Shown here piece by piece: positions 7,333 to 15,051 of a DNA stretch of 21,202 nt. This DNA comes from CAZKFN01 sp964552035. Its GTDB lineage: Bacteria; Bacteroidota; Bacteroidia; Flavobacteriales_E; Vicingaceae. Both the position numbers and the translations under genes were made by a program. The notes beneath the pieces are model-generated. The model was not told where the DNA came from, made no database searches, and worked only from the letters and a program-made list of their open reading frames with translations. How positions within the stretch are numbered: position 1 is the stretch's first letter; the number at the start of each line of letters is the position of its first letter. The DNA lies in assembly GCA_964552035.1 (NCBI GenBank), contig CAZKFN010000032.1:1-21202 (forward strand), written 5' to 3'.

Positions 7333-9191
7333 AATTCATTGTTTTCTAGATGATACTCTGTGCTGTCTATATCATCTCCTCTTAATCTTCTAAATCTTTT
7401 TCTACTTTCCACCACAAATAAGCTGGAAGGATAAGTCACCATAAGTTGTTTATAGAGTTTCATAGCTTCTTCTTGGTTGTCAAAAACTTCTTCTTCCAAT
7501 TTTGCCAATTCAAATAGGGCATTGTCTCCTAAAATATCATCGGCATAAGTGGCCAATAGTTTTCTTAAAAACTCGGCTGCTGTTTTGTAGTCTAACTGTT
7601 CTTTATAAATTTGAAATTTTTTAAATAAAACTTCATCTTGTAAGCTACTTGCGGGGAAAAGTAATTGTATAGAATCCAGTGTTTCCTCCGCTTTATCGTA
7701 GTTCTTTTTTGCAAATTCTAAATCTGCTCTAGCATAAAACTCTAAGGGTTCTACTATACTATCTAATCCAATGTTATCGGTTATTAATAAAGAGAGCTCC
7801 ATAGCATCATTAGCAATTAATTTAGAGGTAGAGCCTTTTAAGACGTTTAGCTGTGCCTGAGCCCAATAAAAGTCTCCCGTATAAAAAGCAATTTTCGAAT
7901 TTTTAAATTTAGCTAAATCACCCCAATTATCATATTTAAATGCCTTTTCAACTTGAGAATACAATAGAGAAGCCTCCCAAATGTCGTTGTTTAATAGCAT
8001 TAAATCGCCCAAATCTATTTTACAGGCGGCCAAATCATTTTGCTCTAAATTTCGTTGTTGGATTACATTTTCTAAAATTAAAATTGCTGTGTCTATATTG
8101 CTGAGGTAATAAGCTTGTAGCTCAGCTTGACTTCTCAATAGGGGAGTAGTTAAAGCGTTTCTTCCCAAGTCTTGTATACTTTTATTGTAGAGTGCATTGA
8201 GTTCCCTTAGCTCCTTAGTCGTTCGTTGTGGGTTTTGAAATACTCTTTCTTTATAAACCTCAACCAATTGAATTTTAGCCGTCATAAAATAAGGTTCATT
8301 ATGCCCTAGTTTAATCACGTAGTTAAAACATTTTTCAGCAGCATCGTAGGCTTGGTTGGATAAGGCAAGATTTCCCAGTGTGATTAACCGATTTCCTTTT
8401 TCGTTAAGCCTACTGTCTAAAGCTCTGGATTGTATAAAAGCGGCTTCAAAATCCTTGTCCTGAATATAAAGCCAAATGAGTAAATCGGAGTAGGCTGTAA
8501 CTCGAGGTTCGCTTTGTATTCTTTTCAGTAACTGTTGACGTAGATTATCCCTTTGCTTATTGTCTGGGTCGGGATGAAGCAAACGCTGCAAAACATTCTT
8601 TATGGTTTGCATGGTATTGGGATTATCTCTTATGATGTTGAGGTATTCCCCAACCATTTCTTCTGTTTTCCCTTGCTGTCCATAGGAGTTTGCTAATTCA
8701 TAATGAAATAAGCTCTCATTTTTAAGAAGTTTCCTTGCTTTTAAATAGGTTTTTTCAGCGTATTCATATTGTCCATAAAAGTTAAACTTATTAGCTAATA
8801 AATAGGTATTGCTTTGGTTAGCATCTAAGTTTTTTAAAGCTTCTTCAAAGTAATTATTGGCCTTTTTATGATCCTTTTGTAAAAAATATATTTGGCCTAA
8901 ATCTACTGCAAAATCAATGCGATTGCGGTGGAGTTTAGATTGTTTTTTAATCAACCTTTCAGCTGATTTGAAATCATCTACTTTGGGATATAAGACAATA
9001 AGTTCTCGATAATAATTATCTATGGGATTTTGCTTGTAGAGTTCCTCATAATAAGAAATGGCTTTTTCCAATTCACCATCTTGTGCTGCTTGTCTTGCTA
9101 AAGAATAAAGCGTATGCTGGTTGTTTTGTCCTTTTATATCTGTATAAAAAAGACAACCTAGTATAGTGAATATTAAAATTGCCTTTTTCAT
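7329..9191 (-). CDS. Tetratricopeptide-repeat protein, exported
   Basis: This 620-residue protein begins with a signal peptide (MKKAILIFTILGCLFYTDIKG) and is otherwise built of helix-turn-helix repeats of the TPR type. Clear repeats include AAQDGELEKAISYYEELYKQ near 35-54, YFLQKDHKKANNYFEEAL near 102-119, and YGQYEYAEKTYLKARKLL near 138-155, with further copies near 275, 500 and 570. TPR arrays hold partners together rather than catalyse; a periplasmic scaffold role is inferred. No second domain was recognised. ATG at 9189-9191 overlaps the upstream lipoprotein stop by four bases, and its own stop overlaps the DUF4286 start by four. It sits between a lipoprotein and DUF4286 in a tightly packed operon, which suggests co-expression with the lipoprotein and perhaps a shared envelope role. 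Confidence 0.85.
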   Translation of the reverse strand: MKKAILIFTILGCLFYTDIKGQNNQHTLYSLARQAAQDGELEKAISYYEELYKQNPIDNYYRELIVLYPKVDDFKSAERLIKKQSKLHRNRIDFAVDLGQIYFLQKDHKKANNYFEEALKNLDANQSNTYLLANKFNFYGQYEYAEKTYLKARKLLKNESLFHYELANSYGQQGKTEEMVGEYLNIIRDNPNTMQTIKNVLQRLLHPDPDNKQRDNLRQQLLKRIQSEPRVTAYSDLLIWLYIQDKDFEAAFIQSRALDSRLNEKGNRLITLGNLALSNQAYDAAEKCFNYVIKLGHNEPYFMTAKIQLVEVYKERVFQNPQRTTKELRELNALYNKSIQDLGRNALTTPLLRSQAELQAYYLSNIDTAILILENVIQQRNLEQNDLAACKIDLGDLMLLNNDIWEASLLYSQVEKAFKYDNWGDLAKFKNSKIAFYTGDFYWAQAQLNVLKGSTSKLIANDAMELSLLITDNIGLDSIVEPLEFYARADLEFAKKNYDKAEETLDSIQLLFPASSLQDEVLFKKFQIYKEQLDYKTAAEFLRKLLATYADDILGDNALFELAKLEEEVFDNQEEAMKLYKQLMVTYPSSLFVVESRKRFRRLRGDDIDSTEYHLENNEL

Positions 9192-9736
9192 GAATTGTCT
9201 TTTTCCTTTCTATCTTCTTGAATAATAGAATCTATTTTGGGTGACATTTTTTCATAGGCATTAATAACCTTCCCATAGGTTCGTTTTATTCTTGCTATGG
9301 TTTTTTTAATAATTTCTTCATTCTCAGTTTCAAGTTCAAGATATTGTTTAAAATGCTGAGGCTCTACATATCCGTTTTTAGCATCGTATTTTAAATTCTG
9401 TAATTGGGCTCTGTTGACATCAAGTTCTTTTACAGCTATAGGATAACTTTCATTTAAAAAGGATATCATTTCTTTGAGTCCATAATATTGGTTGATAAAA
9501 TGGGCAAATTCAGCATCAACAGTATCCGTGAAATTTTCTTTAAAATAATCTAAGTCCTCAAAATACTGGATAGTTATTGCTTTGATTTTGGCACTGTCTA
9601 TTTGGGCCAAATCAATGCTTGCTTGCTTAAGTTGGGTTTGCAGGTGATCCACCTTTTCAATTTCAGTTTCACTTAAACCTCGCTTGCATGCGGAGAGCAA
9701 TATTATTGAACAAATGCCAATATAAAATAACCTCAT
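9188..9736 (-). CDS. Putative lipoprotein, coiled-coil rich, unknown function
   Basis: I do not recognise a named family. The 182 residues begin with a lipoprotein signal ending at Cys17 (IILLSAC). The rest is strongly helical and charged, with heptad-like stretches (near 25-60 and 115-175) suggesting a coiled coil and no enzyme motif. The start ATG (9734-9736) immediately follows the serS stop codon with no spacer, and its own end overlaps the TPR gene by four bases. The pairing of a small helical lipoprotein with an exported TPR protein suggests they work together at the envelope; this is inference from position only. Confidence 0.8.
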   Translation of the reverse strand: MRLFYIGICSIILLSACKRGLSETEIEKVDHLQTQLKQASIDLAQIDSAKIKAITIQYFEDLDYFKENFTDTVDAEFAHFINQYYGLKEMISFLNESYPIAVKELDVNRAQLQNLKYDAKNGYVEPQHFKQYLELETENEEIIKKTIARIKRTYGKVINAYEKMSPKIDSIIQEDRKEKDNS

Positions 9737-11005
9737 TTAAATGGTTTTAAATTTAGTGTAAGGTACTAAAGCTTCAGGAATATCAATTCCATCTGCTGTT
9801 TGATAATTTTCTAGAAGTGCAGCTACTATTCTTGGAAGTGCCATTGCACTACCATTAAGAGTATGAGCTAAAACGGTTTTATTCTCTTTGTTTTTATAAC
9901 GCAATTTTAATCGATTTGCTTGGAAGGTTTCAAAATTAGAAACAGAGCTCACTTCTAACCATTTTTTTTGAGCTGCAGAATAAACTTCAAAATCATAAGT
10001 AATAGCAGAGGCGAAACCTAAATCCCCACCACAAAGAAGTAAAATTCTATACTGTAAGCCTAGCTTTTCTAAAATTCCTTGAATGTGGGTTTTCATCTCT
10101 TCTAGGGCTTTGTATGAGTTTTCTTGATTGCTTATTTGAACAATTTCTACTTTATCGAATTGGTGTAAGCGATTTAATCCTCTTACATCTTTACCATAAG
10201 AACCTGCTTCTCTTCTAAAGCATGGGGTATAACCGCAATTGCGAATTGGGAAGTCATCTTCTTTTAAGATTACATTTCTATAAATGTTGGTGATGGGAAC
10301 TTCTGCGGTTGGGATAAGATATAAATCATCTAAACCTACATGATACATTTGCCCTTCTTTATCGGGAAGTTGTCCAGTACCAATTCCAGAAGCTTCATTC
10401 ACCAACAAAGGGGGTATAACTTCCTCATAACCTGCTTTTTCAGCTTCATCTAAAAAGAAAGATATTAATGCCCTTTGAAGTTTTGCTCCTTTCCCTCGGT
10501 AAAGTGGAAAACCCGCTCCTGTGATTTTAACTCCTAATTCAAAATCAATCAGGTTGTGTCTTTTTGCCAATTCCCAGTGGGGGAGAGCTTCAAAATCAAA
10601 TTCCCTTTCTTTTCCATGTTCGGAAACCACTTGATTGTCTTCATCACTTTTTCCATTTGGAACGATTTGATTAGGGACATTGGGGAGGTTAAAAAGTAGT
10701 TCATATTGCTTGCTTTCTATAGCTCCTAGCTCTTCTTTTAATTGATGAGTTTCTGTTTTTAGATCTTTAGTATCTTCTTTTAATTGATTGGCTTCATCAG
10801 CTTTTCCACTTTTAAAAAGTTCTCCAATTTCTTTAGAAACTTTATTGGATTCCGCCAGTTTGTCGTCCAATTTTTGTTGTGCTGTTTTTCTTTGTTCATC
10901 CAATTGAATAATTTCATCAATTGTTGCTCGAGTATCGATGTTTCTTTTTTTGAATCTCTCAATTATATCTTCTTTATTTTCACGAAGTATAGCCGGTTGT
11001 AACAT
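9737..11005 (-). CDS. serS: Serine--tRNA ligase
   Basis: SerRS charges tRNA-Ser (and tRNA-Sec where present) with serine in the cytoplasm. It is a class II synthetase. The N-terminal part to about residue 115 is a long antiparallel coiled-coil arm that binds the tRNA variable arm. The catalytic core shows motif 2 (CFRREAGSYGKDVRGLNRLHQ region) and motif 3 (NGSAMALPRIVAALLENYQ). The frame is open further upstream to 11059, but I choose ATG 11003-11005 (MLQPAILRENKEDII) because this is where the family begins and because a -7 box, TAACTTTG, lies at 11027-11034, inside the longer version. That gives 422 residues, normal for the family. It heads the cluster continuing into the lipoprotein, TPR, DUF4286 and rsmA genes. 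Confidence 0.96.
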   Translation of the reverse strand: MLQPAILRENKEDIIERFKKRNIDTRATIDEIIQLDEQRKTAQQKLDDKLAESNKVSKEIGELFKSGKADEANQLKEDTKDLKTETHQLKEELGAIESKQYELLFNLPNVPNQIVPNGKSDEDNQVVSEHGKEREFDFEALPHWELAKRHNLIDFELGVKITGAGFPLYRGKGAKLQRALISFFLDEAEKAGYEEVIPPLLVNEASGIGTGQLPDKEGQMYHVGLDDLYLIPTAEVPITNIYRNVILKEDDFPIRNCGYTPCFRREAGSYGKDVRGLNRLHQFDKVEIVQISNQENSYKALEEMKTHIQGILEKLGLQYRILLLCGGDLGFASAITYDFEVYSAAQKKWLEVSSVSNFETFQANRLKLRYKNKENKTVLAHTLNGSAMALPRIVAALLENYQTADGIDIPEALVPYTKFKTI

Positions 11006-11026
11006 ATTTATAATATTTATCGCTAG

Positions 11027-11034
11027 CAAAGTTA
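11027..11034 (-). promoter_or_regulatory. Probable -7 promoter box of the serS operon
   Basis: TAACTTTG on the minus strand fits the Bacteroidota -7 consensus TAnnTTTG, 21 bases before the serS ATG. The nearest upstream TTG (11057-11059) is at a 22-base spacing, longer than the usual 19, so the -33 element is uncertain. If used, it gives a very short leader. Confidence 0.5.
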
Positions 11035-11133
11035 AGGTAGAATAAAGGAATATTTGCAATTCACTATAACGCTAGCATTGTGATTTAGTATAAAGTAATG
11101 GAAGAAAGAACCTCCATTTTTCAGTTGTTTAAA

Positions 11134-11169
11134 AAGATAAAAAGCCCAATCTGCAAGCAAATTGGGCTT
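11134..11169 (-). terminator. Rho-independent terminator of the rplU-rpmA operon
   Basis: Read on the minus strand, AAGCCCAAT (11161-11169), a 10-base loop and ATTGGGCTT (11142-11150) form a perfect 9-base stem followed by a T-rich tail (TTTATCTTTTT). It lies 25 bases after the rpmA stop and separates that operon from serS. Confidence 0.9.
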
Positions 11170-11193
11170 AGTATCAGTAAGATAACTTAAAAG

Positions 11194-11460
11194 TTATGCT
11201 TGTGCTTCTTCTGTTTTAACATGCACAAAAGATTTATTGTTGCCTTTTCTTTGGAAGGTAACAATTCCATCAATTAATGCATATAATGTATGGTCTTTAC
11301 CCATGCCTACATTTTCGCCTGGATGATGTTTAGTACCTCTCTGGCGAACTATAATATTTCCTGCAATTGCTTTTTGGCCACCAAAAACTTTGATACCAAG
11401 ACGTTTGCTTTCCGAGTCTCTCCCGTTTTTGGAACTACCAACTCCTTTCTTATGTGCCAT
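11194..11460 (-). CDS. rpmA: 50S ribosomal protein bL27
   Basis: bL27 is a large-subunit protein whose N-terminus reaches toward the peptidyl-transferase centre. At 88 residues it has the usual length, and the sequence MAHKKGVGSSKNGRDSESKR, then LGIKVFGGQ, is diagnostic. No extended N-terminal propeptide of the Firmicutes type is present. ATG at 11458-11460. It follows rplU by 42 bases, the almost universal rplU-rpmA order, and ends just before a strong terminator. Confidence 0.98.
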   Translation of the reverse strand: MAHKKGVGSSKNGRDSESKRLGIKVFGGQKAIAGNIIVRQRGTKHHPGENVGMGKDHTLYALIDGIVTFQRKGNNKSFVHVKTEEAQA

Positions 11461-11502
11461 AATCTATATGTTTTGTATGTAATAATTAATCAGCTAAGCT
11501 AA

Positions 11503-12093
11503 TTACTTGTCTTCCTTTTTTGTGCTTTTTGCAGCTGGTTTTTTCTCTTCAGCCTTTTTAGGCGCAGCTTTTTTAACCGCTGTTGCTTTTGGTTCAGCTT
11601 TCTTTGCAGCTGGCTTTTTTTCTGCTGTTGTTGGCTTTGCAGCTGGTTTTTTAGCTTCTACCTTTTTAGCTACTGGTTTTTTCTCAACTGTTGCTTTTTT
11701 GGCAGCACTTGCTGTTGCTTTTTTAGGCTCAGTTTTTTCTGCAGCTGGTTTGCTCTCAACTTTTTTAGCTGGACTTGCTTTTGCCGATCCGATGCTTTCT
11801 ATTTCTATCTTACTAAGATAAGGCCTAAAACCATTCTTGACTTTATATCCTTTTCTTCTTTTCTTTTTAAAGACGATTACCTTGTCGCCTTTAAGATGTT
11901 CGATAATCTTTGCAGATACGGATACATCTTTTACAGCTGGGGCGCCAACTTCTATTTTTTTACCATCTGAGGTTAAAAGTACGTTGTTAAAAACAACTTT
12001 ATCTCCTTCTTTTCCTTCTAGACGATTAACAAAAATCTGTTGGTCTTTTTTTACTTTGTACTGTTGCCCTGCTATCTCTACTATTGCGTACAT
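11503..12093 (-). CDS. rplU: 50S ribosomal protein bL21 with a long Lys/Ala-rich C-terminal tail
   Basis: bL21 binds 23S rRNA and early assembly proteins. Residues 1 to about 103 form the normal bL21 core (MYAIVEIAGQQYKVKKDQQI at the start; KKKRRKGYKVKNGFRP near 76-91). About 90 more residues follow, almost all Lys, Ala, Pro, Glu, Val and Thr, with repeated AKKxxxKKP and EKKPAAKK units and no predicted fold, much like the tail of a linker histone. Basic tails on bL21 occur in other Bacteroidota as far as I recall. The tail probably stays unstructured and contacts RNA or DNA; this is inference. ATG at 12091-12093, first gene of rplU-rpmA, with a good promoter about 40 bases upstream. Confidence 0.97.
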   Translation of the reverse strand: MYAIVEIAGQQYKVKKDQQIFVNRLEGKEGDKVVFNNVLLTSDGKKIEVGAPAVKDVSVSAKIIEHLKGDKVIVFKKKRRKGYKVKNGFRPYLSKIEIESIGSAKASPAKKVESKPAAEKTEPKKATASAAKKATVEKKPVAKKVEAKKPAAKPTTAEKKPAAKKAEPKATAVKKAAPKKAEEKKPAAKSTKKEDK

Positions 12094-12133
12094 GTACTAT
12101 TAATTTAAAATTAAGTTTCCGAAAATTGGACGG

Positions 12134-12163
12134 CAAATTTAACAAAAGCTTGTTAATAAACAA
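12134..12163 (-). promoter_or_regulatory. Promoter of rplU-rpmA
   Basis: On the minus strand TTG (12161-12163), exactly 19 bases, then TAAATTTG (12134-12141) form a full match to the Bacteroidota promoter pattern TTG-N19-TAnnTTTG. The box lies 40 bases before the rplU start, and the -33 end is right beside the EamA stop codon (12166-12168). Confidence 0.7.
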
Positions 12164-12165
12164 TA

Positions 12166-13095
12166 CTATTTAGTAGAATTTATTTTATCAACGTCTTCTA
12201 GAGCGTATTCTTCTTCAACTTGATTCCCTTTGTTTATAATGTAAACTGCTAATATAATGATAATTGTATAGATGATTTGTGGACTTTCTAAGGTTTCTCC
12301 ATCCAGGACTCCCCACATTATCGCAAAAATAGGAATGACATACGTAACGGAGGAGGCAAAAATAGCCGAAGACCTTTTAATCAGCAAGTTAAATAAAATT
12401 ACAGCAATGCTGGTGCCAAATAAGGCAAGGATGCCAATGTATAATAAATTTTTCCAAGCACCTTCATCGGTTTGCAGAATACTGATAAAGTCTGTGCTAA
12501 AAAGATAAATTGCTGCGGTAGGACCCATAAATAAAAAACCAAAAGCTGTAATGTTAACAGCATCAATATCTTTTAAATAAATTTTTAAATAATTGACATT
12601 AGTTCCATACGAAATGGTTGCTAAAATAATTAATAAAGCATAACTGAAGTTTTCATGCTCAAATGAAATGCCCCCACTAACGGAAAGCAAGCCTACAGCA
12701 CCTACCAAACCTAGTAAAGCACCAATAGCCTTGAGTTTACCTAAGTTCATTTTAAAAAACAATAAACCAATTATTACGGTAAATAAAGGGACTAAGGTGT
12801 TGAGAACTCCAGTTATGGAGCTACTGATTTTTGTTTGTGCTAAAGGAAATAAAATAGCAGGAAAGCCGCTGCCAATAAGTCCTGCAAAAATTAGCTGCTT
12901 CCATTGATGAATCTTAATTTTCTTAAAGTTGATAACAATTATTGGAGACAAGAAAATAAATGAAATAAAGAGCCTTAAACTGGCTACTTGTAATCCAGTA
13001 AAAGACTCTAAGCCCCTTTTCATTAAAATAAAGGAACTACCCCAAGTAAGGGAAAGAACGATGAAAATAATCCAATTATAATTGAGTTTGTTCAA
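12166..13095 (-). CDS. EamA/DMT superfamily transporter
   Basis: This is a 309-residue inner-membrane protein of the drug/metabolite transporter superfamily, with two EamA repeats of five membrane segments each (about residues 10-140 and 150-290). WGSSFILMKRGLESFTGLQV near 19-38 and the PLFTVIIGLLFF segment near 103-114 are typical of the first repeat, and a similar arrangement appears in the second (VIPIFAIMWGVLDGE near 254-268). Members export small metabolites, amino acids or drugs; the substrate here is unknown. The only start giving the full first membrane segment is TTG at 13093-13095, as an in-frame TAA lies upstream and the first in-frame ATG would remove that segment. It reads away from the HMA lipoprotein gene and shares a repeat-rich intergenic region with it. 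Confidence 0.9.
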   Translation of the reverse strand: MNKLNYNWIIFIVLSLTWGSSFILMKRGLESFTGLQVASLRLFISFIFLSPIIVINFKKIKIHQWKQLIFAGLIGSGFPAILFPLAQTKISSSITGVLNTLVPLFTVIIGLLFFKMNLGKLKAIGALLGLVGAVGLLSVSGGISFEHENFSYALLIILATISYGTNVNYLKIYLKDIDAVNITAFGFLFMGPTAAIYLFSTDFISILQTDEGAWKNLLYIGILALFGTSIAVILFNLLIKRSSAIFASSVTYVIPIFAIMWGVLDGETLESPQIIYTIIIILAVYIINKGNQVEEEYALEDVDKINSTK

Positions 13096-13121
13096 GCTTT
13101 TGCCTTTTATAAAATTGAGGG

Positions 13122-13129
13122 CAAAGGTA
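13122..13129 (-). promoter_or_regulatory. Possible -7 box for the EamA gene
   Basis: TACCTTTG on the minus strand fits TAnnTTTG and lies 26 bases before the TTG start. No TTG is present at the usual 19-base spacing; one of two ATGGGCTTAA repeats occupies the spacer instead. Confidence 0.4.
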
Positions 13130-13131
13130 GG

Positions 13132-13164
13132 TTAAGCCCATAAAATAATTGGTATTAAGCCCAT
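13132..13164. repeat. Paired 10-base direct repeat upstream of the EamA gene
   Basis: TTAAGCCCAT occurs at 13132-13141 and again at 13155-13164, 23 bases apart (about two helical turns). The copy nearest the gene lies directly upstream of the putative -7 box, a position where a regulator would interfere with RNA polymerase. No protein is known to bind it. Confidence 0.5.
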
Positions 13165-13181
13165 CTAATCAAAAAAAAAAG

Positions 13182-13211
13182 CTTTTCAACGGGGAAAGTC
13201 TTTTCAACGGG
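13182..13211. repeat. Paired 12-base direct repeat in the divergent intergenic region
   Basis: CTTTTCAACGGG occurs at 13182-13193 and 13200-13211, separated by GAAAGT (18-base period). It lies midway between the EamA and HMA lipoprotein genes, about 80 bases upstream of the HMA gene's -7 box. The pairing suggests a binding site for a dimer or a small duplication; the binder is unknown. Confidence 0.6.
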
Positions 13212-13291
13212 TAATTTTATAACCTTCTTTAAATTAACTTATAAAGAAGAAATAATGGATTAAACATTACTTTTTTCAAATCATAAATGTT

Positions 13292-13299
13292 TAAATTTG
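13292..13299 (+). promoter_or_regulatory. Probable -7 box for the HMA lipoprotein-ctaA operon
   Basis: TAAATTTG fits TAnnTTTG and lies 20 bases before the ATG at 13320. It overlaps the codons of the longer open frame beginning at 13287, which therefore is unlikely to be the true start. A clear TTG at -33 is not seen. Confidence 0.45.
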
Positions 13300-13319
13300 C
13301 GTTCAAATCTTTACTTTTT

Positions 13320-13862
13320 ATGGAAAAAATAAAAATTTCAAAGCTGGTGTTCGCTCTGTTTATTACCGTGTTTATAGCTTGTGAATCTACGCCTGAGCAA
13401 AGAGAAATATTGACCCCAAAAATTGAGAAAAAGGCTTCTCTCGATGAGATTAATATCTTAGCAGAAAATGCAATTACAGTGAATATGAGAATAGAGGGAA
13501 TGACTTGTGCCATGGGTTGTGCCAATAAAATTGAAACTGAAGTGGCTTCTCTTCGTGGAGTTGGCTATAGTCATGTTGATTTTGAGACGGAAATAGCAAC
13601 TTTTATTTTTGATAGGAATGAAATGACTTCCAGGGAGTTGGTTTCTTTTATTGGAGAAATTAACAATGGAGCTTACCAAGCTGAAATTACAAAAGAAGTC
13701 AAAGGAAAAACAGAAGCTCGAGAAGGTGAAATTGAGGTGGATAGCATAGGTTCCTTGAGAGCAACATTAAAAGAAGAGGGGATGAAAAATGTAGTTCATA
13801 AAGGAATTCCTACCGTTAATTTCCCTAATTTATTTACCTATTTTCTAAAGAGTTTAAGGTAA
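13320..13862 (+). CDS. Heavy-metal-associated (HMA) domain lipoprotein
   Basis: This is an envelope-anchored protein with an HMA-type metal-binding domain, probably a copper carrier. The 180 residues start MEKIKISKLVFALFITVFIA and are lipidated at Cys21. The HMA fold spans about residues 51-120, with the metal loop GMTCAMGC giving Cys63 and Cys67, a CxxxC spacing instead of the usual CxxC. I recall this variant in other Bacteroidota proteins. The last 60 residues, ending in a hydrophobic NFPNLFTYFLKSL stretch, are unassigned. ATG 13320 is chosen over 13287 because of the promoter box and because the signal peptide then has normal length. Heme A synthase follows after 33 bases, so a role in supplying copper to cytochrome oxidase is plausible but inferred. 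Confidence 0.85.
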   Translation: MEKIKISKLVFALFITVFIACESTPEQREILTPKIEKKASLDEINILAENAITVNMRIEGMTCAMGCANKIETEVASLRGVGYSHVDFETEIATFIFDRNEMTSRELVSFIGEINNGAYQAEITKEVKGKTEAREGEIEVDSIGSLRATLKEEGMKNVVHKGIPTVNFPNLFTYFLKSLR

Positions 13863-13895
13863 TAAAAATAACATCTCAAGGTTATTGTATTGAAT

Positions 13896-14921
13896 ATGGA
13901 AAAAGAAAATAAGCCTATCGTAATTTGGTTGTTGACGGGGTGTTTGTTGATTTTTATTATGGTAGCAATTGGGGGAATTACTCGCTTGACCCACTCCGGC
14001 TTGTCCATGGTAGAATGGAATTTATTTGGGAGCACACCACCCTCTACAGAAGCACATTGGGAAGAGTTGTTTGATAAATACAAACAATATCCGGAGTATC
14101 AGAGAGTTAATTTTAATTTTAGCGTTGAAGAGTTTAAAAGGATTTTCTGGTGGGAATACATTCATAGAACCTTCGGCCGATTTTTGGGAGTAGTATTTAT
14201 TGTTCCTTTTCTGTGGTTTTGGATGAAGAAAAAATTGAGTAAGGAATTAAAACCTCGATTGATTTTAATCTTAGTGCTTGGAGCAATTCAAGGAATGCTA
14301 GGGTGGTATATGGTCAAAAGCGGTCTAAAACAAATGCCAAACGTAAGTCACTACCGATTGGCCATACATTTAATTACTGCATTTTTAACTTTTGCCTATA
14401 CCTTTTGGGTGGCTCTAGGTTTGATTTATCCCAAAAAGCCTGTTTCTCAGAGAGGGATGAAGCCTTTATTGATAGTGACCTTTTTCTTATTAGTTATTCA
14501 AATTATTTGGGGGGCTTATGTGGCAGGACTTCATGCAGGAAAGGTCTACAATACTTGGCCTTTAATGGGAGACAGTTTAATGCCTGAAGCAGTAACAGCG
14601 ATAAAGCCACTATGGCATAATTTTGTAGAAGGTCTTGCTGGAGTGCAGTTTGTTCATAGATACCTTGCATTCGTTGTCTATGGAATGATCTGTGTGATTT
14701 TTATCGTTGGACAAGCTAGAGAGTTGGACACCACCCAGAGTAAAGGACTTAAGTTTTTGTTTTTTGCGGTAACCTTGCAATTTTTTCTGGGTGTTTTTAC
14801 ACTACTTTATGCAGTTCCATTGGCTTTGGGATTATTGCATCAATTGGGAGCATTTATTTTATTGGGGGGTATGGTTTATAGCCTACATAGTTTTAGAGGT
14901 AAAAATCTTTCAAAATTGTAG
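13896..14921 (+). CDS. ctaA: Heme A synthase (COX15/CtaA family)
   Basis: CtaA is an eight-helix inner-membrane enzyme that oxidises the C8 methyl of heme O to the formyl group of heme A for aa3-type cytochrome oxidase. The 341 residues show the two four-helix repeats and the heme-ligand histidines: GGITRLTHSGLSMVEW at 26-41, EYIHRTFGRFLG near 87-98, SHYRLAIHL near 150, a WGAYVAGLHAGKVYNTWPLM segment, FVHRYLAF and LLHQLGAF toward the end. The start used is ATG 13896 (MEKENKPIVIWLL); an in-frame TTG at 13890 would add two residues and is less likely. It lies 33 bases after the HMA lipoprotein gene on the same strand and is probably co-transcribed. A cell with CtaA should also have heme O synthase and a heme-copper oxidase elsewhere. 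Confidence 0.95.
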   Translation: MEKENKPIVIWLLTGCLLIFIMVAIGGITRLTHSGLSMVEWNLFGSTPPSTEAHWEELFDKYKQYPEYQRVNFNFSVEEFKRIFWWEYIHRTFGRFLGVVFIVPFLWFWMKKKLSKELKPRLILILVLGAIQGMLGWYMVKSGLKQMPNVSHYRLAIHLITAFLTFAYTFWVALGLIYPKKPVSQRGMKPLLIVTFFLLVIQIIWGAYVAGLHAGKVYNTWPLMGDSLMPEAVTAIKPLWHNFVEGLAGVQFVHRYLAFVVYGMICVIFIVGQARELDTTQSKGLKFLFFAVTLQFFLGVFTLLYAVPLALGLLHQLGAFILLGGMVYSLHSFRGKNLSKL

Positions 14922-15051
14922 GACGACTTGTGGTTCTATAGAAACCTTCCTAAGTAGGCTGATTAAAAATAAAATTTCATAACGCTACTTTCTTTACCTA
15001 TTAAACCTTTAAATGAGTTAATTTTTATTTTTTCGTATTTTGTCAAAAAAA

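Noticed and set aside
11507..11821. A 104-residue plus-strand ORF rich in Phe, Ala and Gly opposite rplU
   Set aside because: It is the mirror of the Lys/Ala codons of the bL21 tail, whose complement reads as Phe/Ala codons; it has no promoter or other support.
13182..13211. CRISPR-like array from the CTTTTCAACGGG repeats
   Set aside because: Only two 12-base units with a 6-base spacer; far too short for CRISPR, and no cas genes are nearby.
13287..13319. Longer N-terminus of the HMA lipoprotein starting at 13287
   Set aside because: It would overlap the TAAATTTG promoter box and place eleven extra residues before a normal lipoprotein signal.
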